Notes under the pieces: generated by a model
Told to the model about the DNA's origin: nothing
What the model saw: only the letters and a program-made list of their open reading frames with translations
Database searches by the model: none
Translations under genes and position numbers: made by a program
Source: an uncultured Blautia sp.
Lineage (GTDB): Bacteria > Bacillota > Clostridia > Lachnospirales > Lachnospiraceae
Length of the DNA: 64,000 nt
Assembly: GCA_934364795.1 (NCBI GenBank)
Contig: CAKRMK010000014.1
Span: 10,773 to 74,772 of the forward strand
Direction of reading: 5' to 3'
Shown: piece by piece, positions 42,242 to 52,645 of the stretch
How positions within the stretch are numbered: position 1 is the first letter of the stretch
How the letters are laid out: each line of letters starts with the position of its first letter

Positions 42242-43390
42242 ATGAAAACAGAAGTGCTGAAAAATGTGGATGCAAATAAAGAAAAAATGATCCAGCTTGT
42301 ATCAGATCTGGTAAAAATTCCAAGTGTCAGTGGAAATGAAGCAGAGCTTGCAAAATTTCTTATGGATTACTGTACGAAGCTTGGATTTGAATGTGAGATT
42401 GACCGCCATGGAAACTTTTTCGCTTTTATAAAAGGAAAAAGACCAGGAAAGCGACTGATTTTTAACAGTCATCTGGATACCGTTGAAGTTGGAGAAGGCT
42501 GGAGTGTGGATCCTTACTCTGGAAAAATTGATGAAGATAAAATCTGGGGACGTGGAAGTACAGACTGTAAGGCAGCCATGGGAGCACAGATCACAGCAGC
42601 ACTTTCTGTTCTGGAAGCAGGAGCTGATTTTGCAGGAGAAATCTGCCTGATGTATCCGGTTGAAGAGGAAGTTCAGAACGTTCAAAGAAAAGGAACTTAT
42701 TTATCTTTGATGGATGGATTTACCGGTGATTATGCTGTAAACGGTGAAGATACAGACCTTCATGTATGCCTTGCCTGTGAGGGAATGCTGGAAGTAAAGA
42801 TTACCACGCATGGTGTGGGAGCTCACGGTGCAACGCCCAAGCAGGGTAAAAACGCAATCACAATGATGTGCAAAGTTGTAGAAGAGCTGAATAAAATTGT
42901 TCCTGGAACAAACGAATATACAGGCAGCGGCTCTATTAATCCTGGTGTAATTGAAGGTGGTTGTCGTTCCAGCGTTGTTCCGGACAACTGTGTGCTTAAA
43001 TGCTCCAGATTTATTGTCCCAGGTGAAAACGGACAGTTATTTGTGGATCAGATAGAGGAGATTTTCAGAAAATTAAAAGCCGAAGATCCGGATTTCAAAG
43101 CAGATGTGGAACTGGTTTATGACTCCAATCCATCTTTGGTAGACAAAGAGTCTCCTATTGTACAGGCAATTAAAGAAGCACATGGTGATATTGGAAAAGA
43201 GTGTCCGTTTTATGGGACACCACAGCATGATGATGCAGATTTTCTTACCAATGTAGCACATATTCCTACTGTTCTGTATGGACCTGGAACCGGAGTTCTG
43301 GCACATATGCCTGATGAATATGTAAAAATTGCAGAGGTCGAAGAAGCTGCAAAAGTTTATGCTATGACAATCCTGAATATTTTAAAGTAG
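42242..43390 (+). CDS. M20-family metallohydrolase (ArgE/DapE/YgeY-like)
   Basis: A 382-residue zinc hydrolase of the M20 group, which removes acyl or amino acid groups from N-substituted amino acids. Zinc ligands are visible: FNSHLDTVEV, GRGSTDCKAAMGA, MYPVEEEVQ, plus the dimerisation-domain GVGAHGATPKQGKNAI and the C-terminal GTPQHDDADF. AGGAGG precedes the ATG. It is the first enzyme of the run, so it may release the free amino compound used downstream. Confidence 0.88.
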   Translation: MKTEVLKNVDANKEKMIQLVSDLVKIPSVSGNEAELAKFLMDYCTKLGFECEIDRHGNFFAFIKGKRPGKRLIFNSHLDTVEVGEGWSVDPYSGKIDEDKIWGRGSTDCKAAMGAQITAALSVLEAGADFAGEICLMYPVEEEVQNVQRKGTYLSLMDGFTGDYAVNGEDTDLHVCLACEGMLEVKITTHGVGAHGATPKQGKNAITMMCKVVEELNKIVPGTNEYTGSGSINPGVIEGGCRSSVVPDNCVLKCSRFIVPGENGQLFVDQIEEIFRKLKAEDPDFKADVELVYDSNPSLVDKESPIVQAIKEAHGDIGKECPFYGTPQHDDADFLTNVAHIPTVLYGPGTGVLAHMPDEYVKIAEVEEAAKVYAMTILNILK

Positions 43391-43501
43391 GATGTTAGAA
43401 TCAAAATAATAAAAATACAACGATGTATGGAGAAGCAGAGTAATTTTCAAAAGGAAAAGACTCTGCATTCTCTGTATAAAAAGAAATGGAGGATGGTAAA
43501 C

Positions 43502-44638
43502 GTGGGCAAAAAACTTAGGGTAGGTATTGTAGGTTTTGGCTATATGGGAAAAATGCATGCCATGTGTTATGACAATATCAAATATTATTATAACAGTGAT
43601 TTTGAAGTGGAACTGTATGGCGTGGTTTCCTCGAAAAAACCGGAAGAACTTCCTGTTAAGTTTGAAAAGTATTTCCAGTCTGTAGATGAGATGCTGGAAG
43701 ATGAGCTTGTGGATATTGTGGATATCTGCGCTCCAAATTATATGCATGAAGAAGTTCTTACAAAAGCAATCAATAAAGGAAAATATATTTATTGTGAAAA
43801 ACCACTTACAACGGATCTGGAAAGTGCCAAAAAGATAAAATCGCTTGTGGAAAAAACGGGCTACAACAAAACAAGCAGGGTAACGTTTGAGTACAGATTT
43901 GTGCCTGCTATTATAAGAGCAAAGCAGATTATTGAAAGTGGCGGTATTGGTAAGATCATTCATTTTAATTTCCGCTATTACGGCTCTGAATTTCTGGATC
44001 CGGGACGGCCCATAAGCTGGCAGTCCACAAAAGAACTTTCCGGTGGTGGAGTCCTTTATGCACTTGGAACTCATTCTATTGATCTGATCCGTTATCTGGT
44101 AGGAGATGTAGAAGAAGTATTTGCCCAGAAGTTTACCCATTATAAAGAGCGTCCGCTGAAAGAAAATCCGGGAAAAATGGTAGAGGTAGGAATTGAAGAT
44201 ATAGTAAATACCCAGCTTACCTGTAAAAACGGTGCAATAGGAACCCTTTTACTTTCCCAGGTAGCTGCCGGTGCAGGAACGGATTTTACTTTTGAAATTT
44301 ACGGAGAAAAGGGTGCAGTAAAATTTGATCATGCAAATGCAAATGTAATCTATTACTTTAATAATGAACTTCCAAAAGATCCCGTTGGAGGATTTGGGGG
44401 ATATCAGGCAATTGAAACCACACAGAAATATGGCGGTGAGGCAGTTTTCCCTCCTGCAAGAGTGACCATTTCTTGGAGCAGATACCACATTGCCAGTGTG
44501 TATGATTTTCTTCATGCTGTGGCAGAAGAAAAACAGGTTTCCCCGGATCTGATGGATGCATTTAAAGTACAGCAGATTACAGATGCGATTTACCGTTCAG
44601 CAGAAACAGGAAAAATAGAAAAAGTAGAGGAGGAGTAG
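43502..44638 (+). CDS. Gfo/Idh/MocA-family oxidoreductase
   Basis: A 378-residue NAD(P)-dependent dehydrogenase. The N-terminal Rossmann motif is VGIVGFGYMGKMHA; YCEKPLTTDLESAKKI carries the family Glu-Lys-Pro; the catalytic region has GGGVLYALGTHSIDLIRYL. The GTG at 43502 is chosen because GGAGG ends 9 bases before it; the ATG at 43493 touches that site, and a frame from 43427 has none. Family members usually act on sugars, inositols or imine-type compounds; the substrate is open. Confidence 0.88.
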   Translation: MGKKLRVGIVGFGYMGKMHAMCYDNIKYYYNSDFEVELYGVVSSKKPEELPVKFEKYFQSVDEMLEDELVDIVDICAPNYMHEEVLTKAINKGKYIYCEKPLTTDLESAKKIKSLVEKTGYNKTSRVTFEYRFVPAIIRAKQIIESGGIGKIIHFNFRYYGSEFLDPGRPISWQSTKELSGGGVLYALGTHSIDLIRYLVGDVEEVFAQKFTHYKERPLKENPGKMVEVGIEDIVNTQLTCKNGAIGTLLLSQVAAGAGTDFTFEIYGEKGAVKFDHANANVIYYFNNELPKDPVGGFGGYQAIETTQKYGGEAVFPPARVTISWSRYHIASVYDFLHAVAEEKQVSPDLMDAFKVQQITDAIYRSAETGKIEKVEEE

Positions 44639-44640
44639 AA

Positions 44641-45621
44641 ATGGAGCATTTGGAAATGTTGCATGGAGCTTTAAATCTTGTAAAGATAAATGCAGGATTA
44701 AAGCCAGAGGAACGAGCCCTGATCGTGTGTGATACAGAAAATATCAGTATTGCAAAGGTTCTGGCTTATGCTGTAAAAAGTGTGGGGGCAGAGTATAGCA
44801 TCTGTATTATGGAACCTCGTTCCACACACGGAGAAGATCCAACAGAGGCAATATCAAAAGCAATGCTTGGTGCAGATGTGATTTTTGCACCTACGAAATT
44901 TTCCCTTTCCCATTCTAATGCAAGAATTAAGGCAAATGAAAATGGAGCACGTTTTATCAGCATGCCGGATTATACAGAAGATATGATGAAAGGCGGAGCA
45001 CTGGATGCAGACTTCCTTGGAATTTATGAAAAAGTTCAGAAGCTGCGTGATATTCTTACAAATGCAAATCTGATTCATATTACAACAAAAGCCGGAACAG
45101 ATATTACTATCCACGCAGAAGGCAGAGTGGGAAATGAAGTATCTGGTGTATGCAGAACCTGTGGAACATGGGGATCCCCGCCAAATATCGAAGTCAATGT
45201 TTCCCCAATTGAGCAGCTTACCCAGGGCGTGGTAGTGGTTGATGGAAGTATCCCTATGCCGGAAATCGGAGTGGTGACACAGCCTGTAGTTCTTACGATT
45301 AAAGATGGTAAAATTGTTGAATTTAAAGGTGGAAAAGAGGCAGAAACATTCCAGAGACTTCTGAAAGTGGAAGAAAATCCAAATAATAACGTACTTGCAG
45401 AGTTTGGAATCGGAATGAATGACAAGGCAACCTTGAAGGGCTCTATGCTGGAAGACGAAGGTGCATATGGAACCTGTCATTTCGGTTTTGGCCATAATGC
45501 AGATCAGGGCGGAGTAAACGAAGCTTCTGTCCATATTGATTGTGTATACAAAAAAGCAACAGTGGAAATTGATGGAAAAATTGTGATCAAAGATGGCGTA
45601 TTACAGGAGGTAGAAGGATGA
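44641..45621 (+). CDS. M29 aminopeptidase / NicX-like metalloprotein
   Basis: A 326-residue protein of the M29 aminopeptidase T / 2,5-dihydroxypyridine dioxygenase-like group. Probable metal ligands lie in AEFGIGMN and in CHFGFGHNADQGGVNEASVHID near the C-terminus. The family holds both peptidases and iron-dependent ring-opening enzymes, so the reaction is uncertain. It starts two bases after the previous stop, and its own stop overlaps the next start by four bases. Confidence 0.75.
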   Translation: MEHLEMLHGALNLVKINAGLKPEERALIVCDTENISIAKVLAYAVKSVGAEYSICIMEPRSTHGEDPTEAISKAMLGADVIFAPTKFSLSHSNARIKANENGARFISMPDYTEDMMKGGALDADFLGIYEKVQKLRDILTNANLIHITTKAGTDITIHAEGRVGNEVSGVCRTCGTWGSPPNIEVNVSPIEQLTQGVVVVDGSIPMPEIGVVTQPVVLTIKDGKIVEFKGGKEAETFQRLLKVEENPNNNVLAEFGIGMNDKATLKGSMLEDEGAYGTCHFGFGHNADQGGVNEASVHIDCVYKKATVEIDGKIVIKDGVLQEVEG

Positions 45622-46700
45622 ACAAAAATATAATGCTTATGGCAGGTCCTACCGCTTTACCAGAGCGTGAAATAAAAGCTATGGACCGTCAGGTGATTTT
45701 TCACAGATCACAGGAGTTTGAAGATATTACAAAGGAATTAAACGAAAATCTGAAAAAAGTATTTAAAACAAAGCAGGACGTAATGGTTCTTACCGGTTCC
45801 GGAACAGCTGCGATGGAGGCTACCATCCAGAATTGTTTTTCTCCTGGAGATGAGGTTGTTGCTGTTGTAATTGGTGTATTCAGCAAGCGAATGGCAGATA
45901 TGGCAGAGGTTTACGGCCTGAATGTAATCCGTGTGGAAAAACCTAACGGAGAAGTTGCACTTGTAGAAGATGTTCTGGAAAAAATGACAGATAAGACAAA
46001 AGGTGTTTTTGTTGTACATAATGAAAGTGCAACTGGTGTTACCAGTGATATCCAGGCATTTGGTGATGCTTTAAAAGATACTAATGCACTTCTTTGTGTG
46101 GATACGGTAAGTGGAATCGGAGCTTTGGATTTTGCATTTGATGACTGGCATGTGGATGTGGCTTTTGCAAGTTCCCAGAAGGCTCTTATGGGAGCTCCTG
46201 GTACAGCAGTGATCTGCCTTAGTGAGAAAGCCTGGGAAGCAACAAAAACTTCAAAATTCCCTAAATTTTATCTGGATCTTACTATGGCCCGTGATTTCGG
46301 GGTAAAAGGACAGCATCCCTGGACCCCGGCTGTATTTTCCATTATTGGATTAAACGAAAGTGTGAAAATGATCTGCGAAGAGGGGATTGACAATGTAATT
46401 GCAAGAAACACTGAACTTTCCGACATGACAGTAAAGGGGCTTGCAAAACTGGGAATCCATTTGTTTGCAAAGGATCCTATTTATGCATCTAAGTCAGTAA
46501 ATACATTTTATTATGAAAAAAGCCCCCAGTTTGTTGCAAAATTAAAAGAAGAATTTGGAATCGAGATTTATAACGGACAGGCTGATCTTCATGATACCAC
46601 TTTCCGTGTGGGAACTATGGGATATGTTGCCAAGACAGATATTGCTGCATTTTTGTATGCTGCAGAGCAGGTTGTAAAAGAACTGGAAACTGAAGAATAA
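45618..46700 (+). CDS. Class V aminotransferase (alanine-glyoxylate/serine-pyruvate type)
   Basis: A 360-residue PLP enzyme. The N-terminal LMAGPTALPEREIKAM and LTGSGTAAMEA are typical of this group and the PLP Lys is in ASSQKALMGAPG. Substrates in the family include alanine, serine, ureidoglycine and 2-aminoethylphosphonate. It is translationally coupled to the M29-like gene, suggesting consecutive steps. Confidence 0.88.
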   Translation: MNKNIMLMAGPTALPEREIKAMDRQVIFHRSQEFEDITKELNENLKKVFKTKQDVMVLTGSGTAAMEATIQNCFSPGDEVVAVVIGVFSKRMADMAEVYGLNVIRVEKPNGEVALVEDVLEKMTDKTKGVFVVHNESATGVTSDIQAFGDALKDTNALLCVDTVSGIGALDFAFDDWHVDVAFASSQKALMGAPGTAVICLSEKAWEATKTSKFPKFYLDLTMARDFGVKGQHPWTPAVFSIIGLNESVKMICEEGIDNVIARNTELSDMTVKGLAKLGIHLFAKDPIYASKSVNTFYYEKSPQFVAKLKEEFGIEIYNGQADLHDTTFRVGTMGYVAKTDIAAFLYAAEQVVKELETEE

Positions 46701-46758
46701 GAGAAGACTTTCGGAAGCAATAAAACGATAAAGAGACATGTAAGAGGAGAAGCAAATC

Positions 46759-47970
46759 ATGGATTATATTACTGAGAAATTTGCAAAACTTGGAGTGGAC
46801 AGTGCACCTGGACAGGAATTAAGACAGAGTGTGGATAATCTGAAGATGATCGGAGATAAGATTGAGGGGATTCCGGTGGATTTTTCCCATGGAGATGTAG
46901 ATGCCTTTACCCCTACACCAGGAGCAATTGAAGTGTATCTGGAAGGCTACAAAAAAGGTGGATTTCAGGCATATACAGAATACCGTGGAAAAGAATTTTT
47001 AAGGGAGCAGGTTGCAGCTGATCTGGCAGCCTTTACCGGAGCACCGGTGTCTGCAGCAGACGGCCTTATTCTGACTCCTGGAACCCAGGGCGCCCTGTTT
47101 CTTGCAATGGGTTCTGTGATCGGTCACGGAGACAAGGTGGCAATTGTAGAGCCGGATTATTTTGCAAACAGAAAACTGGTTGAGTTTTTTGATGGAGAAC
47201 TGGTTCCAATCCAAATGGATTATATGAAATCTTTTGATAAAGCTGGTTTAAATCTGGAACAGCTTGAGGAGGCTTTTAAAAACGGAGTAAAATTATTCCA
47301 GTTTTCCAATCCAAACAACCCTACAGGTGTCATCTATTCTCACGATGAAATTGTGGAAATTGCAAAACTGGCAGAGAAATATGGAGCAACTGTTATTGTA
47401 GATGAACTTTACTCCAGACAGATTTTTGACAATCATCCATATACCCATCTTCGTGCACAGAATATTGTAAATCCGGATAACCTGATTACCATTATCGGAC
47501 CTTCCAAAACAGAGTCTTTAAGTGGATTCAGATTAGGTGTGGCATTTGGTTCACCTAAGCTTATTACAAGAATGGAAAAACTGCAGGCAATTGTTTCTCT
47601 TCGCTGTGCAGGATACAATCAGGCTGTTTTCCAGACATGGTTCCATGAACCGGAGGGATGGATGAAAGAGCGTGTAGCTGCACATCAGGCAATCCGTGAT
47701 GATCTGCTTCAGTTATTTGGAAGTGAATCAGGTGTCAGCGTACGTCCTACAGAAGGCGGCAGCTATATTTTCCCAAGAGTAGAGGGATTAATTCCAAATA
47801 TTAAAGATTTTACCAAGATATTAAGAATTCAGGCAGGGGTAACCGTAACTCCGGGAACAGAATTCGGACCGCAGTTTACAGACTGTTTCCGTCTGAACTT
47901 CTCACAGGATGCGAAAAAAGCCCATGATGCAATTGTAAGAACCCTTCAGATTATAGAACGTTACAGATAA
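46759..47970 (+). CDS. Class I/II aminotransferase
   Basis: A 403-residue fold-type I PLP aminotransferase. Visible motifs: LTPGTQGALFLAM (cofactor phosphate loop), FSNPNNPTGVIYSHDEI, VDELYSRQIF (Asp to pyridine nitrogen), the PLP Lys in GPSKTESLSGFRLG, and the substrate Arg in FRLNFSQ. GGAG precedes the ATG. It may act on an amino acid related to aspartate, given the neighbouring dehydrogenase. Confidence 0.88.
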   Translation: MDYITEKFAKLGVDSAPGQELRQSVDNLKMIGDKIEGIPVDFSHGDVDAFTPTPGAIEVYLEGYKKGGFQAYTEYRGKEFLREQVAADLAAFTGAPVSAADGLILTPGTQGALFLAMGSVIGHGDKVAIVEPDYFANRKLVEFFDGELVPIQMDYMKSFDKAGLNLEQLEEAFKNGVKLFQFSNPNNPTGVIYSHDEIVEIAKLAEKYGATVIVDELYSRQIFDNHPYTHLRAQNIVNPDNLITIIGPSKTESLSGFRLGVAFGSPKLITRMEKLQAIVSLRCAGYNQAVFQTWFHEPEGWMKERVAAHQAIRDDLLQLFGSESGVSVRPTEGGSYIFPRVEGLIPNIKDFTKILRIQAGVTVTPGTEFGPQFTDCFRLNFSQDAKKAHDAIVRTLQIIERYR

Positions 47971-47998
47971 AAATAACGGAAAGCCAGAGGATAAAAAA

Positions 47999-48751
47999 GT
48001 GAAAAAAGTTGGATTTTTAGGCTGTGGAAAAATTGGAAAACATATGCTAAGTGATCTTTTGGAGGGCGGTATCCATAAAGTTACATTTGTTCAGGATCCT
48101 TTTTATGAAGCAGAAGATACTCCTTATGTAATTACCAAAAAAGCAGGGGAAGAGCTGCTTGAGGAAACGGACCTTGTTATTGAATGCGCCATGGCCAGTG
48201 TATTAAAAGAAAATTTTGATGCAATTATCAAACATTGTGATTTGATGGTATTTTCTGTGACCGCATTTGCGGACGAAGCATTTTATCAGCATGCAAAAGA
48301 ACTGGCATCCAAATATAAAAAATCTATTTATCTTCCTCATGGGGCAATTCTGGGGGTAGACGGAATTGCAGATGGCAGAAAAATTGTTAAAAGTGTATCA
48401 ATTGAAACCATTAAAAGTCCTAAGAGTCTTGGGCTTACCACAGATAAATATGAGGTAGTATATGATGGAGATACCCGGGGCGCATGTGCTGCATTTCCAA
48501 GAAATGTTAATGTACATGCAACTATTGCACTTGCGGGAATTGGATTTGACAAAACCCATTCAAAAATTGTGGCAGATCCTTCAGTGACTACCAATTCGCA
48601 TATTGTACGTGTGGAAGGTGAAGGAATGAATTTTGAAATTCATATAAGCAGCGAGTCAAAAGGTGCAGTTACAGGTAAGTATACTCCTTATTCCGCAGTT
48701 TCCAGTATGCATAAAGTGCTGGGAGAACATGCAGAATTTAAATATGTTTAA
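47999..48751 (+). CDS. Aspartate dehydrogenase-like protein
   Basis: A 250-residue protein of the NadX / L-aspartate dehydrogenase family (DUF108). Rossmann motif VGFLGCGKIGKHML, VIECAMASV, then LPHGAILGVDGI and FPRNVNVHATIALAG, which hold the conserved active-site residues. It interconverts aspartate with iminoaspartate or oxaloacetate plus ammonia using NAD(P). The start is GTG, with CAGAGG as ribosome site. No nadA or nadC is nearby, so a catabolic role is more likely than NAD synthesis. Confidence 0.85.
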   Translation: MKKVGFLGCGKIGKHMLSDLLEGGIHKVTFVQDPFYEAEDTPYVITKKAGEELLEETDLVIECAMASVLKENFDAIIKHCDLMVFSVTAFADEAFYQHAKELASKYKKSIYLPHGAILGVDGIADGRKIVKSVSIETIKSPKSLGLTTDKYEVVYDGDTRGACAAFPRNVNVHATIALAGIGFDKTHSKIVADPSVTTNSHIVRVEGEGMNFEIHISSESKGAVTGKYTPYSAVSSMHKVLGEHAEFKYV

Positions 48752-48773
48752 TTAAAAAGCGAGGAACATAAAG

Positions 48774-50420
48774 ATGAATGCAGCGCAAGTCCTTGTGAAA
48801 TGTCTGGAAAACGAAGGTGTAAAATATATTTTTGGAATTCCGGGAGAGGAAAATCTGGAAGTGATGAAGGCACTGACAGAATCTTCCATAAAATTTATTA
48901 CGGTCCGTCATGAGCAGGGAGCTGCCTTTATGGCAGATGTATATGGCAGGCTTACGGGAAAAGCCGGAATCTGCCTTGCAACATTAGGACCGGGGGCAAC
49001 CAATCTGATGACAGGCGTAGCTGATGCCAATTCAGATGGTGCACCGCTGGTTGCTATCACAGGTCAGGTGGGAACAGAGAGAATGCATCTTACTTCTCAT
49101 CAGTATCTGGATCTGGTGGAGATGTTTGAACCGGTAACAAAGAGAAGCAAACAGATTTTAAGACCAGACACAGTAAATGAAATTGTAAGAATAGCATTTA
49201 AATATGCGGAAAGTGAAAAGCCAGGTGCAGCACATATTGACCTTCCCTGCAATGTGGCAGGAATGGAAGTTCCAGAGGGGCAGGCTTCGCTTCCTATCAG
49301 ACATCCCCAGAAACATATTGAACTGGCAGATCTGGAGAATATTGAGGATGCGGCTGCCATGATCTTTCAGTCAAAAAATCCTGTAATTCTGGCAGGACAT
49401 GGGGCTGTGCGCGGGCATGCGTCAAAGGCAATCGGAAAGTTTGCCCAGACCATGAAAATTCCTGTGATCAATACTATGATGGCAAAGGGAATCGTAGCTT
49501 ATGACAATCCTTATTCTATGTGGACGGTAGGGCTTCCACAGGAGGATTACCAGAATGTTGTGCTTAAAGAAGCCGATCTTGTGATTGCGGTAGGATATGA
49601 TCTGGTGGAATTTGCGCCAAGGAAATGGAACCCGGATGGAAACCACAAAATCATTCACGTTGATACAAGAGGCAGTCATATTAACAAGTTGTACCAGCCC
49701 AATGTGGAGGTTATAGGTGATATTTCTGATTCTCTGGAAAGAATTCTGAAAAGATGTGGACAGACAAAAGAATCAGAGCGGTTCAGGGAAATTAAGCATA
49801 TGATGGAAGCTGAATATCAAAGCTACAAAGACGATACCAGCTTTCCTATGAAACCCCAGAAAATTTTGTATGATATCCGCCAGGAAATGGATCGGAATGA
49901 TGTAATGATTTCTGACGTAGGGGCTCATAAAATGTGGATTGCCCGGCATTATAGATGTTATGAACCAAATACCTGTATTATTTCCAATGGATTTGCGTCT
50001 ATGGGAATTGCCATTCCGGGAGCAATTGCTGCGAAACTGGTTTATCCGGAAAGAAAAGTTCTGGCTGTAACTGGTGACGGCGGTTTTCTTATGAACTGTC
50101 AGGAATATGAAACGGCGGTTAGAATGGGAATACCCTTTGTTACCGTTATTTTCCACGATGACAGCTATGGCCTGATCAAATGGAAAGAACAGGATCGGTT
50201 CGGAGAGGATTTCTTTGTGAATTTCTCAAATCCGGATTTCGTAAAATTCGCAGAAAGTATGCATGCTGTAGGTTATCGGGTTACAAAAGCGGAAGAGTTT
50301 CCTGGAATCCTGAAGGAGGCTTTTTTGCAGAAGGTACCGGCAATTATTGACTGTCCGGTGGATTATGGAGAGAATACGAAACTTACAGAATATCTGAAAA
50401 ATCTGTGTGAAAGATTATAG
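48774..50420 (+). CDS. AlsS/IlvB-like TPP-dependent enzyme
   Basis: A 548-residue thiamine diphosphate enzyme with three domains: the N-terminal domain has the catalytic Glu in VRHEQGAAFMADVYGR, the centre is the nucleotide-fold domain, and the C-terminal domain has the TPP motif GDGGFLMNCQEYETAVR. TSHQYLDLVEMFEPVTK resembles catabolic acetolactate synthase. No regulatory subunit follows, which argues against branched-chain amino acid synthesis. In this context it may decarboxylate or condense the 2-oxo acid made by the aminotransferases. Confidence 0.85.
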   Translation: MNAAQVLVKCLENEGVKYIFGIPGEENLEVMKALTESSIKFITVRHEQGAAFMADVYGRLTGKAGICLATLGPGATNLMTGVADANSDGAPLVAITGQVGTERMHLTSHQYLDLVEMFEPVTKRSKQILRPDTVNEIVRIAFKYAESEKPGAAHIDLPCNVAGMEVPEGQASLPIRHPQKHIELADLENIEDAAAMIFQSKNPVILAGHGAVRGHASKAIGKFAQTMKIPVINTMMAKGIVAYDNPYSMWTVGLPQEDYQNVVLKEADLVIAVGYDLVEFAPRKWNPDGNHKIIHVDTRGSHINKLYQPNVEVIGDISDSLERILKRCGQTKESERFREIKHMMEAEYQSYKDDTSFPMKPQKILYDIRQEMDRNDVMISDVGAHKMWIARHYRCYEPNTCIISNGFASMGIAIPGAIAAKLVYPERKVLAVTGDGGFLMNCQEYETAVRMGIPFVTVIFHDDSYGLIKWKEQDRFGEDFFVNFSNPDFVKFAESMHAVGYRVTKAEEFPGILKEAFLQKVPAIIDCPVDYGENTKLTEYLKNLCERL

Positions 50421-50434
50421 AGGATATTTAGGGA

Positions 50435-50472
50435 AAATAAGGTTGTCGCAGTGGAGCGTGACAACCTTATTT
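50435..50472. terminator. Bidirectional terminator between the catabolic operon and uvrB
   Basis: AAATAAGGTTGTC (50435-50447) and GACAACCTTATTT (50460-50472), a perfect 13-bp stem, with T-rich sequence on both sides. Confidence 0.9.
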
Positions 50473-50474
50473 AT

Positions 50475-52463
50475 TTAATTTTCTGCATCAGCCAGATTTT
50501 TCTTAAATTCAATCATTTTATCACGAAGCTGTGCTGCCTGTTCAAAATTCAGATCGGCAGCAGCCTGACGCATCTGTTTTTCAAGGGCTGCAATAATATT
50601 TTTCAGCTCTTTTTTGCTCATGGATTCCGGATCTTTTTTCAATTTTATCTCTGTCTGTGCTACTGCTTTAGAAACTGCAATCAGGTCACGGACAGCCTTC
50701 TTTATGGTGGTTGGAGTGATGCCATGCTGTTCATTGTAGGCTTCCTGGATTTCACGGCGGCGGTTGGTTTCCTCAATGGCATTTCGCATGGAATCAGTCA
50801 TCACGTCCGCATACATGATAACGTGTCCCTCACTGTTCCGGGCTGCACGGCCAATGGTCTGAATAAGTGAGGTTTCAGAACGGAGAAATCCTTCTTTGTC
50901 TGCATCCAGGATGGCAACAAGGGTGATTTCAGGAATGTCAAGTCCCTCCCTTAAAAGATTGATTCCTACAAGAACGTCAAATACATCCAGACGCATGTCG
51001 CGGATAATCTCGGCGCGCTCCAGGGTATCAATGTCAGAGTGAAGATAACGGACCCGGATTCCCACATCTTTCATGTACTGTGTAAGGTCTTCTGCCATTC
51101 TCTTTGTGAGGGTGGTAATGAGGACTTTATTTTTCTTGGCAGTTTCTTTATTTACTTCTGAAATAAGATCATCGATCTGACCTTCTACAGGCCGCACCTC
51201 TACCTTGGGATCCAGAAGTCCGGTAGGGCGTATGATCTGCTCGGCACGAAGAAGCTCATGGTTGTATTCGTAATCTCCGGGAGTAGCAGAAACAAACAGA
51301 ACCTGATCCAGCTTGTTCTCAAATTCTTCGAAACTAAGAGGGCGGTTGTCCTTGGCGGAGGGAAGGCGGAAACCGTAATCTACAAGAGTCTGTTTCCTGT
51401 TCTGGTCACCGGCGTACATAGCACCCACCTGTGGAACTGTTTTATGGGACTCATCAATAATAAGGAGAAAATCGTCTCCAAAGTAGTCCAGCAAGGTATA
51501 AGGCGGCTGGCCTGGCTCAAGTCCGGAAAGGTGGCGGGAATAATTCTCAATACCGGAACAGAAACCGGTTTCTTTCATCATTTCGATATCAAAATTGGTG
51601 CGTTCGGAAATACGCTGTGCTTCCAGTAGTTTATCTTCGCTTTTGAAATAGTCTACCCGTTCTTTTAGTTCTTCTTCAATGGCAATGGCAGCTTTCTGAA
51701 TCTGCTCGGCCGGAACTACATAGTGAGAGGCAGGGAAAATGCCGATGTGAGAGAGCTGGCATTTTATTTCACCGGTGAGGACGTCAATTTCGGAAATTCG
51801 GTCAATCTCATCACCAAAAAATTCCACTCTTATAGCAGTGTCAGAGCTGTTGGCCGGAAAAATCTCCAGGGTATCGCCGCGGACACGGAAGGTACTGCGG
51901 TGGAAATCCATTTCATTGCGGGTGTACTGAATGTCAATTAATTCCCGGATGACTTCATCACGGTCCTTGGTCATACCTGGACGCAGGGAAATCATCATGT
52001 CCTGGAATTCCTGGGGGGAACCAAGTCCATAGATACAGGAAACAGAAGAGATGATAATAACATCTTTCCTTTCGGACATGGCGGCAGTAGCGGAAAGGCG
52101 GAGCTTGTCAATCTCATCATTGATGGCAGAGTCCTTGGCAATGTAAGTGTCAGAGGAGGGAACATAGGCCTCTGGCTGATAATAATCATAGTAGGAGACG
52201 AAGTATTCCACCGCGTTCTCCGGGAAAAATTCTTTAAATTCACCATAAAGCTGTGCCGCCAAAGTTTTATTATGGGCAAGAATCAGAGTTGGTTTATTAA
52301 GCTGGGCGATGACGTTTGCCATGGTGAAGGTCTTACCGGAGCCGGTAACACCAAGTAAAGTCTCGAACTGGTTTCCTTCTTTGAAACCTTTGACCAGTTT
52401 CTCAATTGCCTGGGGCTGGTCGCCGGTGGGGTGGTATTCGGAGTGTAATTCAAAATGATCCAT
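50475..52463 (-). CDS. uvrB: Excinuclease ABC subunit B
   Basis: A full-length 662-residue UvrB, the damage-verifying helicase-like subunit of nucleotide excision repair. It has Walker [13 protein letters not shown] near residue 40, the [12 protein letters not shown] beta-hairpin that clamps DNA, the Walker B DESH box (LIIDESHKT), helicase motifs to QTIGRAARN, and the C-terminal UVR domain ([19 protein letters not shown]) that binds UvrC. ATG follows AGGAG. uvrA is not in the window. A decayed second copy lies at 27346-28089. Confidence 0.97.
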   Translation of the reverse strand: MDHFELHSEYHPTGDQPQAIEKLVKGFKEGNQFETLLGVTGSGKTFTMANVIAQLNKPTLILAHNKTLAAQLYGEFKEFFPENAVEYFVSYYDYYQPEAYVPSSDTYIAKDSAINDEIDKLRLSATAAMSERKDVIIISSVSCIYGLGSPQEFQDMMISLRPGMTKDRDEVIRELIDIQYTRNEMDFHRSTFRVRGDTLEIFPANSSDTAIRVEFFGDEIDRISEIDVLTGEIKCQLSHIGIFPASHYVVPAEQIQKAAIAIEEELKERVDYFKSEDKLLEAQRISERTNFDIEMMKETGFCSGIENYSRHLSGLEPGQPPYTLLDYFGDDFLLIIDESHKTVPQVGAMYAGDQNRKQTLVDYGFRLPSAKDNRPLSFEEFENKLDQVLFVSATPGDYEYNHELLRAEQIIRPTGLLDPKVEVRPVEGQIDDLISEVNKETAKKNKVLITTLTKRMAEDLTQYMKDVGIRVRYLHSDIDTLERAEIIRDMRLDVFDVLVGINLLREGLDIPEITLVAILDADKEGFLRSETSLIQTIGRAARNSEGHVIMYADVMTDSMRNAIEETNRRREIQEAYNEQHGITPTTIKKAVRDLIAVSKAVAQTEIKLKKDPESMSKKELKNIIAALEKQMRQAAADLNFEQAAQLRDKMIEFKKNLADAEN

Positions 52464-52492
52464 AGTATTCTCCTGTTTTAAATAATTTTCAT

Positions 52493-52645
52493 TTATCCAA
52501 AAGTTAAAGTATGTTTCTCATATTTTTCTTTTCTTCCCTTTTTCAGTTCTGCATCTGGATCAAAGCCTTCTGGCACATATTTTGAATTTTCTTTAACTGA
52601 TTCAATTAGTTCTCTGAATGCCGTTATCTTTTCATCCTCATTCAC
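52493..52645 (-). CDS. Possible small protein, 50 residues
   Basis: A frame from GTG at 52645 encodes an acidic, helical peptide with [20 protein letters not shown]. An upstream frame reading [19 protein letters not shown] ends with a TGA that overlaps this GTG region, so the two may be coupled genes or one gene with a frameshift. The sequence resembles the tail of small antitoxin-like proteins, but I cannot name the family. The rest of the gap to 52989 contains no other gene. Confidence 0.35.
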   Translation of the reverse strand: MNEDEKITAFRELIESVKENSKYVPEGFDPDAELKKGRKEKYEKHTLTFG

